Part shown: positions 10,679 to 19,892 of the stretch, piece after piece
Layout: every line of letters starts with the position of its first letter
Position numbering within the stretch: the first letter of the stretch is position 1
Assembly: GCA_024867545.1 (NCBI GenBank)
Contig: JANFNE010000040.1
Coordinates: forward strand, 248,001 to 312,000
DNA length: 64,000 nt
Direction: 5' to 3'
From: Phytopythium helicoides
Taxonomy: Eukaryota > Oomycota > Peronosporomycetes > Pythiales > Pythiaceae
The notes under the pieces: model-generated
The model's input: the letters and a program-made list of their open reading frames with translations, nothing else
The model's database searches: none
What the model was told of the DNA's origin: nothing
Made by a program: the position numbers and the translations under genes

Positions 10679-13600
10679 ATGAAGGTCTTCCGCGCCATCG
10701 TGCTGGCCGCGCTCGCCGTGCAGGTCGCGCTCGCCGGCAAGAGCGGCGGCATCACCTACTCGAGCGCCGGCTCGTACTCGACGGCCACCGTCAGCCCTGA
10801 TGACAGCTACACGACCGAGGCTCCGGTCGCCACCACGGCCGCGCCGGTCGCTACCACGGCCGCGCCGGTTGCCACGACGGAGGCTCCGGTTGCCACCACG
10901 GAGGCGCCGGTTGCCACCACGGAGGCGCCGGTTGCCACCACGGAGGCGCCAGTTGCCACCACGGAGGCGCCTACGGCGACCCCGGCCACGACCACGGGCG
11001 ACTCGGAGACCGAGGCGCCTACGGCGACGCCGGCGGCGACCACGACGTCGGACGAGACCCCGGCGACTGTTGCTCCGGTGGAAGAGACTTCGGCGCCGAC
11101 GGCCACGCCTGCGCCCACGGCTACCCAGGGTGACGAGGAGGAGGACACTCCGTGCCCGACCCTCCCGTACAGCTACTTGACGCCTGCGCCGACCGCCACG
11201 GAGGGCGATGAGGAGGAGGACACTCCTTGCCCCACGTTGCCGTACAGCTACACCACTCCCGCTCCGACCGCTACCGAGGGTGACGAGGAGGAGGACACCC
11301 CGTGCCCGACCCTCCCGTACAGCTACACGACGCCGGCTCCGACTGCCACGGAGGGCGACGAGGAGGAGGACACCCCGTGCCCGACGCTCCCGTACAGCTA
11401 CACGACGCCCGCGCCTACGGCTACCGAGGGCGACGAGGAGGAGGACACTCCTTGCCCTACGCTCCCGTACAGCTACACCACGACCGCCCCGTCGGCTCCG
11501 GCCGCCACTCCTGCTGCCACCACCCCGACCACGGTTGATGGATCGGTCACTGAGGCTCCGGCTAGCACGCCCGCTGCTACCACCGGCACGACGGTGACCT
11601 CGGCCCCGGCTGCTACGCCTGCTGCCACCACCCCGACCACGGTGGATGGTTCGGTCACTGAGGCCCCCGCCTCGACGCCGGCCGCCACGACCGGTACGAC
11701 GGGCTCGACTCCGGCTGCTACGCCCGCTGCTACCACCCCCACCACGGTGGACGGCTCAGTGACCTCGGCTCCGGCTTCGACCACTGCTGCTCCTGCGGCC
11801 ACCCCGGCTGCCACGACTGGCACGACGGTGACCTCGGCTCCGGCTGCTACGCCCGCTGCTACCACGCCTACGACGGTGGACGGTTCGGTGACCTCGGCTC
11901 CGGCTTCGACCACTGCCGCCCCCGCCGCTACCCCGGCTGCCACGACCGGCACGACCACGGACGACTCGACCCAGCAGTCTAGCCCTGCGGCCACTCCTGC
12001 GGCCACTACCGGCACGACCGTCGATGGTTCGGTGACGGAGGCACCAGCGACGACCTCGACTCCTGCTTCCACCCCGGCTTCGACGACTCCGTCGACCACC
12101 ACTGGTGACGATGATGAGGAGGACACGCCGTGCCCGACCCTGCCGTACAGCTACACCACTCCTGCTCCTACGGCCACGGAGGGTGACGAGGAGGAGGACA
12201 CCCCGTGCCCTACCCTCCCGTACAGCTACACTACGGATGCTCCTGCCTCGACCCCTGCTGCCACCACCCCAACCACGGTTGACGGCTCGGTGACGGAGTC
12301 CCCTGCGGCTACCCCGGCTGCTACGACGGCTGCGCCCGCCTCGACGCCGGCTGCCACCACCCCAACCACGGTTGACGGCTCGGTGACGGAGTCCCCTGCG
12401 GCTACCCCGGCTGCTACGACGGCTGCGCCCGCCTCGACGCCGGCTGCCACCACCCCTACCACGGTTGACGGCTCGGTGACGGAGTCCCCTGCGGCTACCC
12501 CGGCTGCTACGACGACTGCGCCCGCCTCGACGCCGGCTGCCACCACCCCTACCACGGTTGACGGCTCGGTGACGGAGTCCCCCGCGGCCACTCCGGCTGC
12601 TACGACCGGTGCCCCTGCTGCCACCCCTGCGGCTACGACCACGGTTGACTCGGGTGATGACAGCGGCTCGGACGACTACAGCGGCTCGGACGACTACTCG
12701 GACGATTCGGACAGCTCGGATGTTGATGACTCAACCCAGCAGCAGCAGCAGCAAACCCCAGTGTCTACCCCTGCCGCCACGACGACGACGACGGGTGACA
12801 TTGAGACGGAGGCCCCTACGGCTACGCCTGCTGCCACGACCACGGGTACCTACGAGACGGAGGCTCCTACGTCCACTCCGGCTGCTACGACCACGACGGT
12901 GACGGATGCTCCCACTGCTACTCCTGCTACCACGACGGGTGGTGACGAGACGGAGGCTCCTACGTCCACTCCGGCTGCTACGACCACGACGGTGACGGAT
13001 GCTCCCACTGCTACTCCTGCTACCACGACGGGTGGTGACGAGACGGAGGCTCCTACGTCCACTCCGGCTGCTACGACCACGACGGTGACGGATGCTCCCA
13101 CTGCTACTCCTGCTACCACGACGGGTGGTGACGAGACGGAGGCTCCTACGTCTACTCCGGCTGCCACGACCACGACGGTGACGGATGCTCCCACTGCTAC
13201 TCCTGCTACCACGACGGGTGGTGACGAGACGGAGGCTCCCACCTCCACTCCTTCGTCGGACCAGACGCAGCAGCAGCAGCAGACGCCTGTGTCGACCCCC
13301 ACGGGTGACATTGAGACGTCGGCTCCTACTTCGACACCTGCTCCCACTGCGACTGATGACGTTGTGACGGAGGTTCCTGCCACCACGCCTGAGACCCCTG
13401 TGTCGGACTCAGACGACAGCAGTGACTCGGACGACAGCAGCGACAACGCCTCCGCACCGTGCGACTCGGACAACGGCTCGAACGACCACCCCGGCCAGAA
13501 CGGTGGCAACAACGGTGGCAACAACGATGCTTCGGCTCCTTGCGACTCGGACAACGGCTCCAACAACGGCGGCGAGTGGAGCTGGGGTGGCAACACCGGC

Positions 13601-14614
13601 GGCAACACTGATGCTTCCGCTCCTTGCGACTCGGACAAGGGCTCCAACAACGGCGACTCCAACAACGGTGGCTGGAGCTGGGGTGGCAACACCGGCGGCA
13701 ACACGGATGCTTCGGCTCCTTGCGACTCGGACAAGGGCTCGAACAACGGTGACTCCAACAACGGTGGCTGGAGCTGGGGTGGTAACACCGGCGGCAACAC
13801 GGATGCCTCGGCTCCTTGCGACTCGGACAAGGGCTCCAACAACGGTGACTCCAACAACGGTGGCTGGAGCTGGGGTGGTAACACCGGCGGCAACACGGAT
13901 GCCTCGGCTCCTTGCGACTCGGACAAGGGCTCCAACAACGGTGACTCCAACAACGGTGGCTGGAGCTGGGGTGGTAACACCGGCGGCAACACGGATGCCT
14001 CGGCTCCTTGCGACTCGGACAAGGGCTCGAACAACGGTGACTCCAACAACGGTGGCTGGAGCTGGGGTGGTAACACCGGCGGCAACACGGATGCCTCGGC
14101 TCCTTGCGACTCGGACAAGGGCTCGAACAACGGCGACTCCAACAACGGTGGCTGGAGCTGGGGTGGTAACACCGGCGGCAACACGGATGCCTCGGCTCCT
14201 TGCGACTCGGACAAGGGCTCGAACAACGGCGACTCCAACAACGGTGGCTGGAGCTGGGGTGGCAACACCGGCGGCAACACGGATGCTTCGGCCCCGTGCG
14301 ACTCGGACAAGGGCTCGAACAACGGTGACTCCAACAACGGTGGCTGGAGCTGGGGTGGTAACACCGGCGGATGCCTCGGCTCCTTGCGACTCGGACAAGG
14401 GCTCCAACAACGGCGACTCCAACAACGGTGGCTGGAGCTGGGGTGGCAACACCGGCGGTAACACGGACGCTTCGGCTCCTTGCGACTCGGACAAGGGCTC
14501 CAGCACTGGCAACAACGGCGGAGACTCGGGCAACTGGGGTGGCAACACCGGCGGTAACACGGACGCTTCGGCCCCGTGCGCTTCGGGCGAGGGCGAGACT
14601 GACTCGAACAACTC

Positions 14615-14652
<38 letters not shown>

Positions 14653-14672
14653 TCCGCCACCTCCGCTTCTAA
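10679..14672 (+). CDS. Secreted mucin-like Thr/Pro/Ala-rich repeat protein (frameshifted near its 3' end)
   Basis: ATG 10679 opens a signal peptide (MKVFRAIVLAALAVQVALA, cleavage after about residue 19). It is followed by T/A/P-rich repeats typical of O-glycosylated mucin-like proteins of oomycete cysts and walls. Blocks in order: APVATTE repeats; five 25-residue units with GDEEEDTPCPTLPYSY; TTVDGSVT-type units; four 30-residue units; about five 31-residue TEAPTSTPAATTTTV units; an acidic Ser/Asp stretch; then about nine Asn/Gly-rich units with SAPCDSDKGS and WSWGGNTGG. The first frame stops at 14461, because an 8-bp deletion at about 14372 (between two CGG triplets) shifts out of the repeat. 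The repeat continues in the next frame through a polyglutamine run to a stop at 14672, so I annotate to there. Codon use is strongly GC3-rich, suggesting high expression. A structural or adhesive wall role is inferred. Confidence 0.85.
11109..11483 (+). repeat. 75-bp coding minisatellite, 5 copies
   Basis: Five units encode PAPTATEGDEEEDTPCPTLP plus YSYTT with few changes. Two further copies lie at about 12112-12236. Each unit has one Cys in an acidic-to-aromatic transition, unlike the surrounding T/A/P mucin sequence. Confidence 0.85.
12238..12600 (+). repeat. 90-bp coding tandem repeat, 4 copies
   Basis: Four near-identical units encode APASTPAATTPTTVDGSVTE followed by SPAATPAATT. They are almost identical at the DNA level, so recent expansion is likely. 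Confidence 0.8.
12859..13243 (+). repeat. 93-bp coding tandem repeat, about 4 copies
   Basis: Units encode TEAPTSTPAATTTTVTDAPT followed by ATPATTTGGDE. Near-perfect DNA identity between units makes length polymorphism and assembly collapse likely here. Confidence 0.8.
13604..14457 (+). repeat. 96-bp coding tandem repeat, about 9 copies
   Basis: Eight full units of 32 residues (NTDASAPCDSDKGSNNGDSN followed by NGGWSWGGNTGG) precede the 8-bp deletion at about 14372. One more unit follows in the shifted frame. Each carries one Cys and a WSW motif. Confidence 0.85.
14616..14648 (+). repeat. (CAG)11 microsatellite encoding polyglutamine
   Basis: Eleven uninterrupted CAG codons sit just before the KLRHLRF C-terminus of the mucin-like protein, in the frame downstream of the 8-bp deletion. 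Confidence 0.85.
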
Positions 14673-14933
14673 GCGTCGAGGCCTGACAGTGGATGCGTGG
14701 ACGCAGCGGGGGCTGGCTCCAAGTTTTTGGCATGTGAGTTGGCGAGGCGGCGGTCCCCGCGGCCGCAATGTACTAGCGCTTGTATGTGAATAGCTCAGTT
14801 TTCGTTTGTCAATGGAAGCGAGCGATTTGCCTGTTTTCACCATTTTCATCTTCTTCATCCCTCCCGAAAACTCGTCCACTTCCATTCACTTCGATATAGG
14901 TTCACTCCATCTCCATACAAACCCCCACACTCT

Positions 14934-14944
14934 CTCATTCCCAT
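14934..14944 (+). promoter_or_regulatory. Initiator-like core promoter of the PLAC8 gene
   Basis: CTCATTCCCAT matches the oomycete Inr. The predicted start at A 14937 gives a leader of about 100 nt before ATG 15036. Confidence 0.5.
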
Positions 14945-15035
14945 AGCTCTCTTTTCGCTCAGCGTGGCCTGGAAGGTTTCCCATCACTTTCCCCCCTCCT
15001 CCATCACTTTCCAGTTTCCCCGCCTGTCGCCTCTC

Positions 15036-15578
15036 ATGGAAGCCAAGGCCGCCGCCTCGCTCGACCCCAACGGCATCCAGCTGGGCGCCTGGTCGCACCC
15101 GCTGGCGCCCGACGACGAGTCCTGGAGCTCCGCGCTGTGGTCGCGCGACGTCTGGTGCCCGTGTCTTCCGCTGGCGCAGGTTGAGGCGCGCGTGGGCGTC
15201 TCGTCCTTCGGCTGCGCGCTCTGCGTGCACCTGAGCACCAAGGGCGCGTCCTACGTCTGCTTCTCGGCCGCGCTGCTGCTCGCGGCCGCCGACATCTACG
15301 CGCTGCGCGTCGGCGACTCGCCCTCGGCCGCTTTCATCGCGCTGCCCTTTGTCCTCGCGCTGCTCGCGCTCGTGCAGTTCGCGCAGTTTGCGCTGCGGCT
15401 GGCGCGCACGCGCGCGCTCGTTCGAGAGAGGTTCGACATCCCGGGGACCGCGAGAGAGGACCGCGCGGCTGCGCTGCAGGAGCCCGCGCGCGCGCTGCGC
15501 CAGATGCGCAGACACCTGCAGATCGAGAGCGCGGCGCTGTGCGGAGCCGTCGAGACGCTGCCGGCCTACGCCGTATGA
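15036..15578 (+). CDS. PLAC8 (DUF614) family protein
   Basis: A 180-residue protein from ATG 15036 (MEAKAAASLD). An upstream GTG-initiated extension is ignored because it lies in the leader behind a good Inr. Family hallmarks are visible: a W.RDVWCPCLPLAQVEARVG segment (about residues 38-55), a central hydrophobic stretch (about 75-118), and the C-terminal R.RFDIPG...RALRQMRRHL signature. PLAC8 proteins are small membrane-associated proteins linked to cell-size control or cation transport in plants and animals; the role in oomycetes is not established. Several cysteines usual in the second half (CC.D...CC..C) are replaced by Ala and other residues here, so this is a divergent member. Confidence 0.75.
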   Translation: MEAKAAASLDPNGIQLGAWSHPLAPDDESWSSALWSRDVWCPCLPLAQVEARVGVSSFGCALCVHLSTKGASYVCFSAALLLAAADIYALRVGDSPSAAFIALPFVLALLALVQFAQFALRLARTRALVRERFDIPGTAREDRAAALQEPARALRQMRRHLQIESAALCGAVETLPAYAV

Positions 15579-15731
15579 CCATTTAGGGTAGTAAAGCAGC
15601 TCAACAAGGCTCGGTGTTTTTAGCGTTCGCGGCCGGCGGTTTCCGTCTTTCAAGCGTGGCAAGAAGAGCGTGGCAAGCATGGATACCGGCGTGGTGCCGG
15701 TCGCGAGCCAGGCCAGAGCGCTGCCAGGAAG

Positions 15732-17152
15732 GTGCTGGACGACATTGAAGAGCTGCTGAAGACTGTAGAAGGAGGAGGTGGCTGCCAGGAGGAGAACGAC
15801 GGGGCCACGAGGCAGCCTGCTGTCACCGCTTTTGGGCGGCGCTCCAGAGAAAGCAAGCAGCGGTCGAAACACGATCGCCCCACGCCCGGTGAGGCCGATG
15901 CGTGTCGTCTTGTAGTGAAGCGGAATTTGGCTGACCATCTACCTGCGAAGGTCCTGGAGCCTACGCTGTCCAAGATGCGGTGGTGGGTCTCCGGCCACGA
16001 GCCCCCACTGCTGCATTTCGACAGAGCCCGTGCAGCTGCAGATCCGTGCCTTGTGCGTGCTCGAGCAAAGCGAACGAAAGTCTAGAAACGCCATTAGCCA
16101 TTGTTGAGACCGCTGGCAAAGAGATAAGTGGCCCAACTGCACTCTACCGACCCAGAGCGACACCAAACTTCCGCACACGCGAGCAAAAGCAACGTGTGCG
16201 CGAGCTCTTGGCCTCTCGGCGCCGAGGACCTCGAATAGGCTACTATGACGTCTCCCACAAGCTCGTTGAGCGGCGTACTGACGTCGGTCATGTGGCTTTT
16301 GCGTCGGTTGGTAGCAACTCAAGTGGCAAACTGTCCCGGGCCAAGTTGAGGAGAACACTGCGAGCATGGCAGCCTCAGTCACCACAGAAGCAGCAGCAAC
16401 TCGAGAAGGAGAAAGTGATACGATCCTCATCACTTCCAAAAGCAAAGGCTGAGAAACCTCGGCGAAGTATCCAGTGGCTGCGAGCAAAGACTTCGCAGCT
16501 ACTGGAGGCAAGCGAGCCAAGTAAGGTTTCTTACATTCCACCAAAAGAATCGCACAGGGATTTACCAGCGCACGAAATGAAGCGCCAGTCAGGACGAGAC
16601 AAGGTTATAGCTATCTCCAAGTACCGGAAAACGGTGGTACGCTTCAATGCCAGTGTACAAAAGGATTCAAAGCGAGATTTCAACGAAACTCATCATGACG
16701 AACTGGGCGTGAAGGGAAAACACAGTCGATTCGAGCCTTTTGCTGTAACTTCTGGACGAGAAGGAGCCACATTCGACGGAGTGACAGGACTTTATATGCT
16801 TGGGGATACCATTCAATATGACAAGGTGCTGCAACTCGAGGTGAACGACGCAATTACACGGCCTCGGACACAAGCTTGTGTGTTATCATCGTGTCAGTCG
16901 GGGGATTCTAACACTGTAGACACTAGATTCTCTCCTGCTTACTCTCCGAAGTACTCGGTGGTTGATCCCAGCATTCGTGGCCATCGGTTTGTCACGCTCG
17001 AGTCACAGCTACCGCGAGGAAATAATGACACGATCTATGAAGACAGAGAAGTGGTAATCCAATTGTCAGATGTGTCGACTAAGCTCGAAGACCTTCGGTT
17101 CCCTCGTTCTTGCACGTCAGTAGCATACAATAAAATGCGAGGCAGGGAGTAG
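15732..17152 (+). CDS. Basic protein with sperm-tail PG-like segments, first exon unresolved
   Basis: The main frame (16037-17152) has no ATG until about residue 200, yet reads as coding from about 16100. A 5' exon or an indel is therefore needed. A second coding-looking frame lies at about 15732-16030 (VLDDIEELLKTVE, then RPTPGEADACRLVVKRNL). One possible join is an intron 15983-16035 (GT...AG, 53 nt), but this is a guess. The protein is basic and Ser/Lys/Gln-rich. Spaced motifs GPRIGYYDVSHKLVERR and SPKYSVVDPSIRGHRF recall the PGPGxY repeats of flagellar or microtubule-associated STPG/SHIPPO-type proteins. A role in the zoospore flagellum is inference only. It ends 45 bp from the convergent membrane-protein gene. 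Confidence 0.5.
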
Positions 17153-17197
17153 GCTTGGAAACACTAATGGGTAACGCAAATGGTGAAATAGCTCTAT

Positions 17198-18862
17198 TTA
17201 CACGTCAATGTTTCTGTTCGTTGCTGGTCCTCCAAGTAAGCGATCACAGAAGACAGGTTCTGAGTGGGAAGGCATAGTTTCAGTGCATGGGTACACAGAG
17301 TTACACTCCCCAAGTCGACCAACAACTACAAGACTGGAGCGTCGGCCCCACCATTTGACCTCGGGGTGCAATAACAGCTCATCTTCGCCTCTTCGTCCTC
17401 GCTCCGCCTCTGGATCGGTTTGAAGAATGCCGAGCGAAGTTAGCGCCTTGCGCGAGTAGTAGAGTCGGTCGTTCCGCCAGACGTATCCAGTGAGTAAAGC
17501 GACCTTGAGGCGACTGCGCAGAACTTCCTCAACACAGTTGGGAGCCAAGAAGACTCGGAGGTCGCGGAACTTTATCTGGACGATAACTAAGGCTCCTAAG
17601 ATTCGAACACCTAGAATAATTCCAATCAGACCAAGGAGAACTGCCCCGTGACCAACGAGACTCCAAACGTAGTATGATACAGCTTGCGCCGGTACCAGTG
17701 ACTGTCTGAAAGGAGATCGGTTAAGTGTCTCGATGTGGTACTGTGTCACCAACGCTCCAGTAAGTTCGCCGACAAATGCCATTTCGTTGTTGAAAAATAT
17801 TCGGTGGACGACTGTGTACGTGTGATCACTAAGTCTTGAGCTTGTCTGAATAATCTCGAAGAAAGCTGTCAACAATCCAGCGAGGTTGTAACCGATCGAG
17901 GCATATTGCATGACAGCTGACAAAGGGTTACTCGCGAGCAGCATCAAAAACAGATCGATCATGAGTCCTTCAACTAGAGCGTAGATCACAAGTACGCGAT
18001 GAAAGTTTCGGGCACTATGAGGAACGAGTCGCGCGCATTCTTGGATGAATACAAAAGCACTCTGGATGTCAATGGATTCATGCGCGTTTTCGGACCGCTT
18101 GGCGAAGTCGATGCACTGTAGTAGGCTTCTGTATAGAACAGCAACTCTGTAGACGATCCAGGATCCACCCACTGTGGTGTACCAAATGGACCACCTTGTT
18201 TGCACCTCATTGCCACCGTTGAAGCCACCCAGGTCGTGGACTAGTTTTTGGCCATTTAAGTCTGCTGTCCCAAGTTGATCGATGACAACGTATCCTGTCG
18301 ATATGCTATTGCAAAATACACCGCTTCCGCTTGCAAAGAAGGAATAATACCCGATGGTGCCGTGATACCAATACACGTGAAGTGCTGGTGCGTGTGAAAT
18401 TAAGCTGCCGCACGCTTTAGTTGGAACCTTCCTGCTTTGATCGATCACAAATGCCCCGTGAATGTTATACTGTTGCGTCACAAATCGACACAAACTGTGA
18501 TCACCTTGAATGCCGCCATAGGAGGTGTATGCAACAGGATCAATGTTCCACCACACACCGCCGATATAGAGACCACTAGCTGGGCATTTTGACTGAATGC
18601 TGTCTTTGTGAAGGCTGATGGAAGACTTGACAACAAGATCTGCTGGCACAACGTGTGGCGAACTGAACAAAACGAAGCTACGCAGCTGGAGTGCCCACGG
18701 CCCGAAAACAACAATGGTCCACAACAGTACGATGCGCTGCAGCCCTGAGATGCCCCAGCATTTATGGCGCTGTCTTTGAACAACTGATGGCCCGCGCGTC
18801 TCAATCACCCAAGGATGTTTGGATTGTACTTCTGCTGGGATGACTTTGACCGAGGTGACCAT
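17198..18862 (-). CDS. Multi-pass membrane protein, GVWWNI family, copy 1
   Basis: A 554-residue protein from ATG 18862. A short N-terminal tail leads to TM1 (about residues 43-66). A Cys-containing ectodomain follows with the family motifs GGVWWNI, TQQYNIHG, HGTIGYYSF and DLNGQKL. Further hydrophobic segments lie around SIWYTTVGGSWIVYRVAVL, VLVIYALVEGLMIDLFLML, YASIGYNLAGLLTAFFEI and YYVWSLVGHGAVLLGLIGI. The C-terminal module is LLTGYVWRNDRLYYSRKAL. These features match the two tandem genes at 22.6-26.2 kb throughout, so it is a paralog on the opposite strand. I know no named family with these motifs; receptor-like or transport roles are both possible. Confidence 0.8.
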   Translation of the reverse strand: MVTSVKVIPAEVQSKHPWVIETRGPSVVQRQRHKCWGISGLQRIVLLWTIVVFGPWALQLRSFVLFSSPHVVPADLVVKSSISLHKDSIQSKCPASGLYIGGVWWNIDPVAYTSYGGIQGDHSLCRFVTQQYNIHGAFVIDQSRKVPTKACGSLISHAPALHVYWYHGTIGYYSFFASGSGVFCNSISTGYVVIDQLGTADLNGQKLVHDLGGFNGGNEVQTRWSIWYTTVGGSWIVYRVAVLYRSLLQCIDFAKRSENAHESIDIQSAFVFIQECARLVPHSARNFHRVLVIYALVEGLMIDLFLMLLASNPLSAVMQYASIGYNLAGLLTAFFEIIQTSSRLSDHTYTVVHRIFFNNEMAFVGELTGALVTQYHIETLNRSPFRQSLVPAQAVSYYVWSLVGHGAVLLGLIGIILGVRILGALVIVQIKFRDLRVFLAPNCVEEVLRSRLKVALLTGYVWRNDRLYYSRKALTSLGILQTDPEAERGRRGEDELLLHPEVKWWGRRSSLVVVGRLGECNSVYPCTETMPSHSEPVFCDRLLGGPATNRNIDV

Positions 18863-19892
18863 GCAGCACTTCTTGATGCCTCAATGAGAACAAGCTCGCA
18901 CGCATCAAGCTGGCAGACGAAACTGCCGTCGCTTCAGCTACTAGAATTCAAAATGTTGGGTTGTTGGCTAATACCTCATTGTGGTTTGTGAAAACACTGA
19001 ATGAGCAAATATGGTCGAAAAAGCTGCGGCCCTGAACCATCACGCAAAAAACCGTGAAGATAGGACTCTTCGAAATTACCCACTATAGCGACGAGAACCA
19101 TCCACTGCGTTATCTTGTGCAGTAGCTTTGAACCCGACTTAAAAGATCATTATGTGATGATTCTTGCAATGCTGAGCCGTAATGTACTGAGTGAGTTGCG
19201 TCTGTGCTGGTGGAACCCTTATCAAGCCTTGCTTCCAGAAGCGTCTTGACGTCTAAACCTCTACACCACGCAAAAACGAAACTGAGCTACCAAAGGAACA
19301 ATGTAAGCGATCCTTACTACCTTGCTCACACTCAAAGCTCAAAAATAATTTACACCAACCAACCGTGGTCAGCACTCAGAGTACCTGCGTTTTGAGAACT
19401 CGCCAAAAGTTGTGTACTTTTCAGATTAACATGAGCATATAAACGTAGATTGTACGGTCCTTAAGATCGATCACTACAACATTTGAGATGTTCAAACAAT
19501 TTTTTTGGCAAACGCAAACTGAGCTCACAACCAACGACCACCTCGCATTACAAGACGGGGTCTGAACAACCCAAGTCGTCAAAGTAATATGCAATTTACC
19601 AGGACGACCTCAGTAGTGGATATAAGTCGTACACGAACATCGTTGAGGTCTCAATTGGCTTGAAATCATGGAAAGCTGAGACCTTACAACAATGCCACAG
19701 CAATCTCCTCTTTCCAACCGAACTAGTCCAATAGTGATCAAAATAGTCAACCCAATCCATGTTTGCTGACGAGATGTGAGGCAACACACAACTTTGGCCA
19801 CTCAATATAACGCCGATGAAAATAACTCAAAGCTAGCATCTTCACACACGAATGGCGCACAGTATCAATATGCTTAGCAAAATCAACGAGTG
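18863..19892. other. Divergent intergenic region, about 1.0 kb
   Basis: AT-richer DNA between two divergently transcribed membrane-protein genes. It presumably holds both promoters. I see no reading frame with coding character and no repeat, and could not pick out a convincing Inr. Confidence 0.45.

Noticed and set aside
13604..14457. WSWGG repeat as a known carbohydrate-binding module
   Set aside because: The WSW spacing is suggestive, but no established CBM or thrombospondin pattern fits.
12850..14885. Long antisense frames (627, 519 and 400 codons) across the mucin-like gene
   Set aside because: They arise because the repeat units are multiples of three and GC-rich. They have no signal, no domain, and read as Pro/Leu or Arg/Cys repeats.
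14886..15938. 350-codon minus-strand frame opposite the PLAC8 gene
   Set aside because: It mirrors a GC-rich coding region; the plus strand has a clear family match and promoter.
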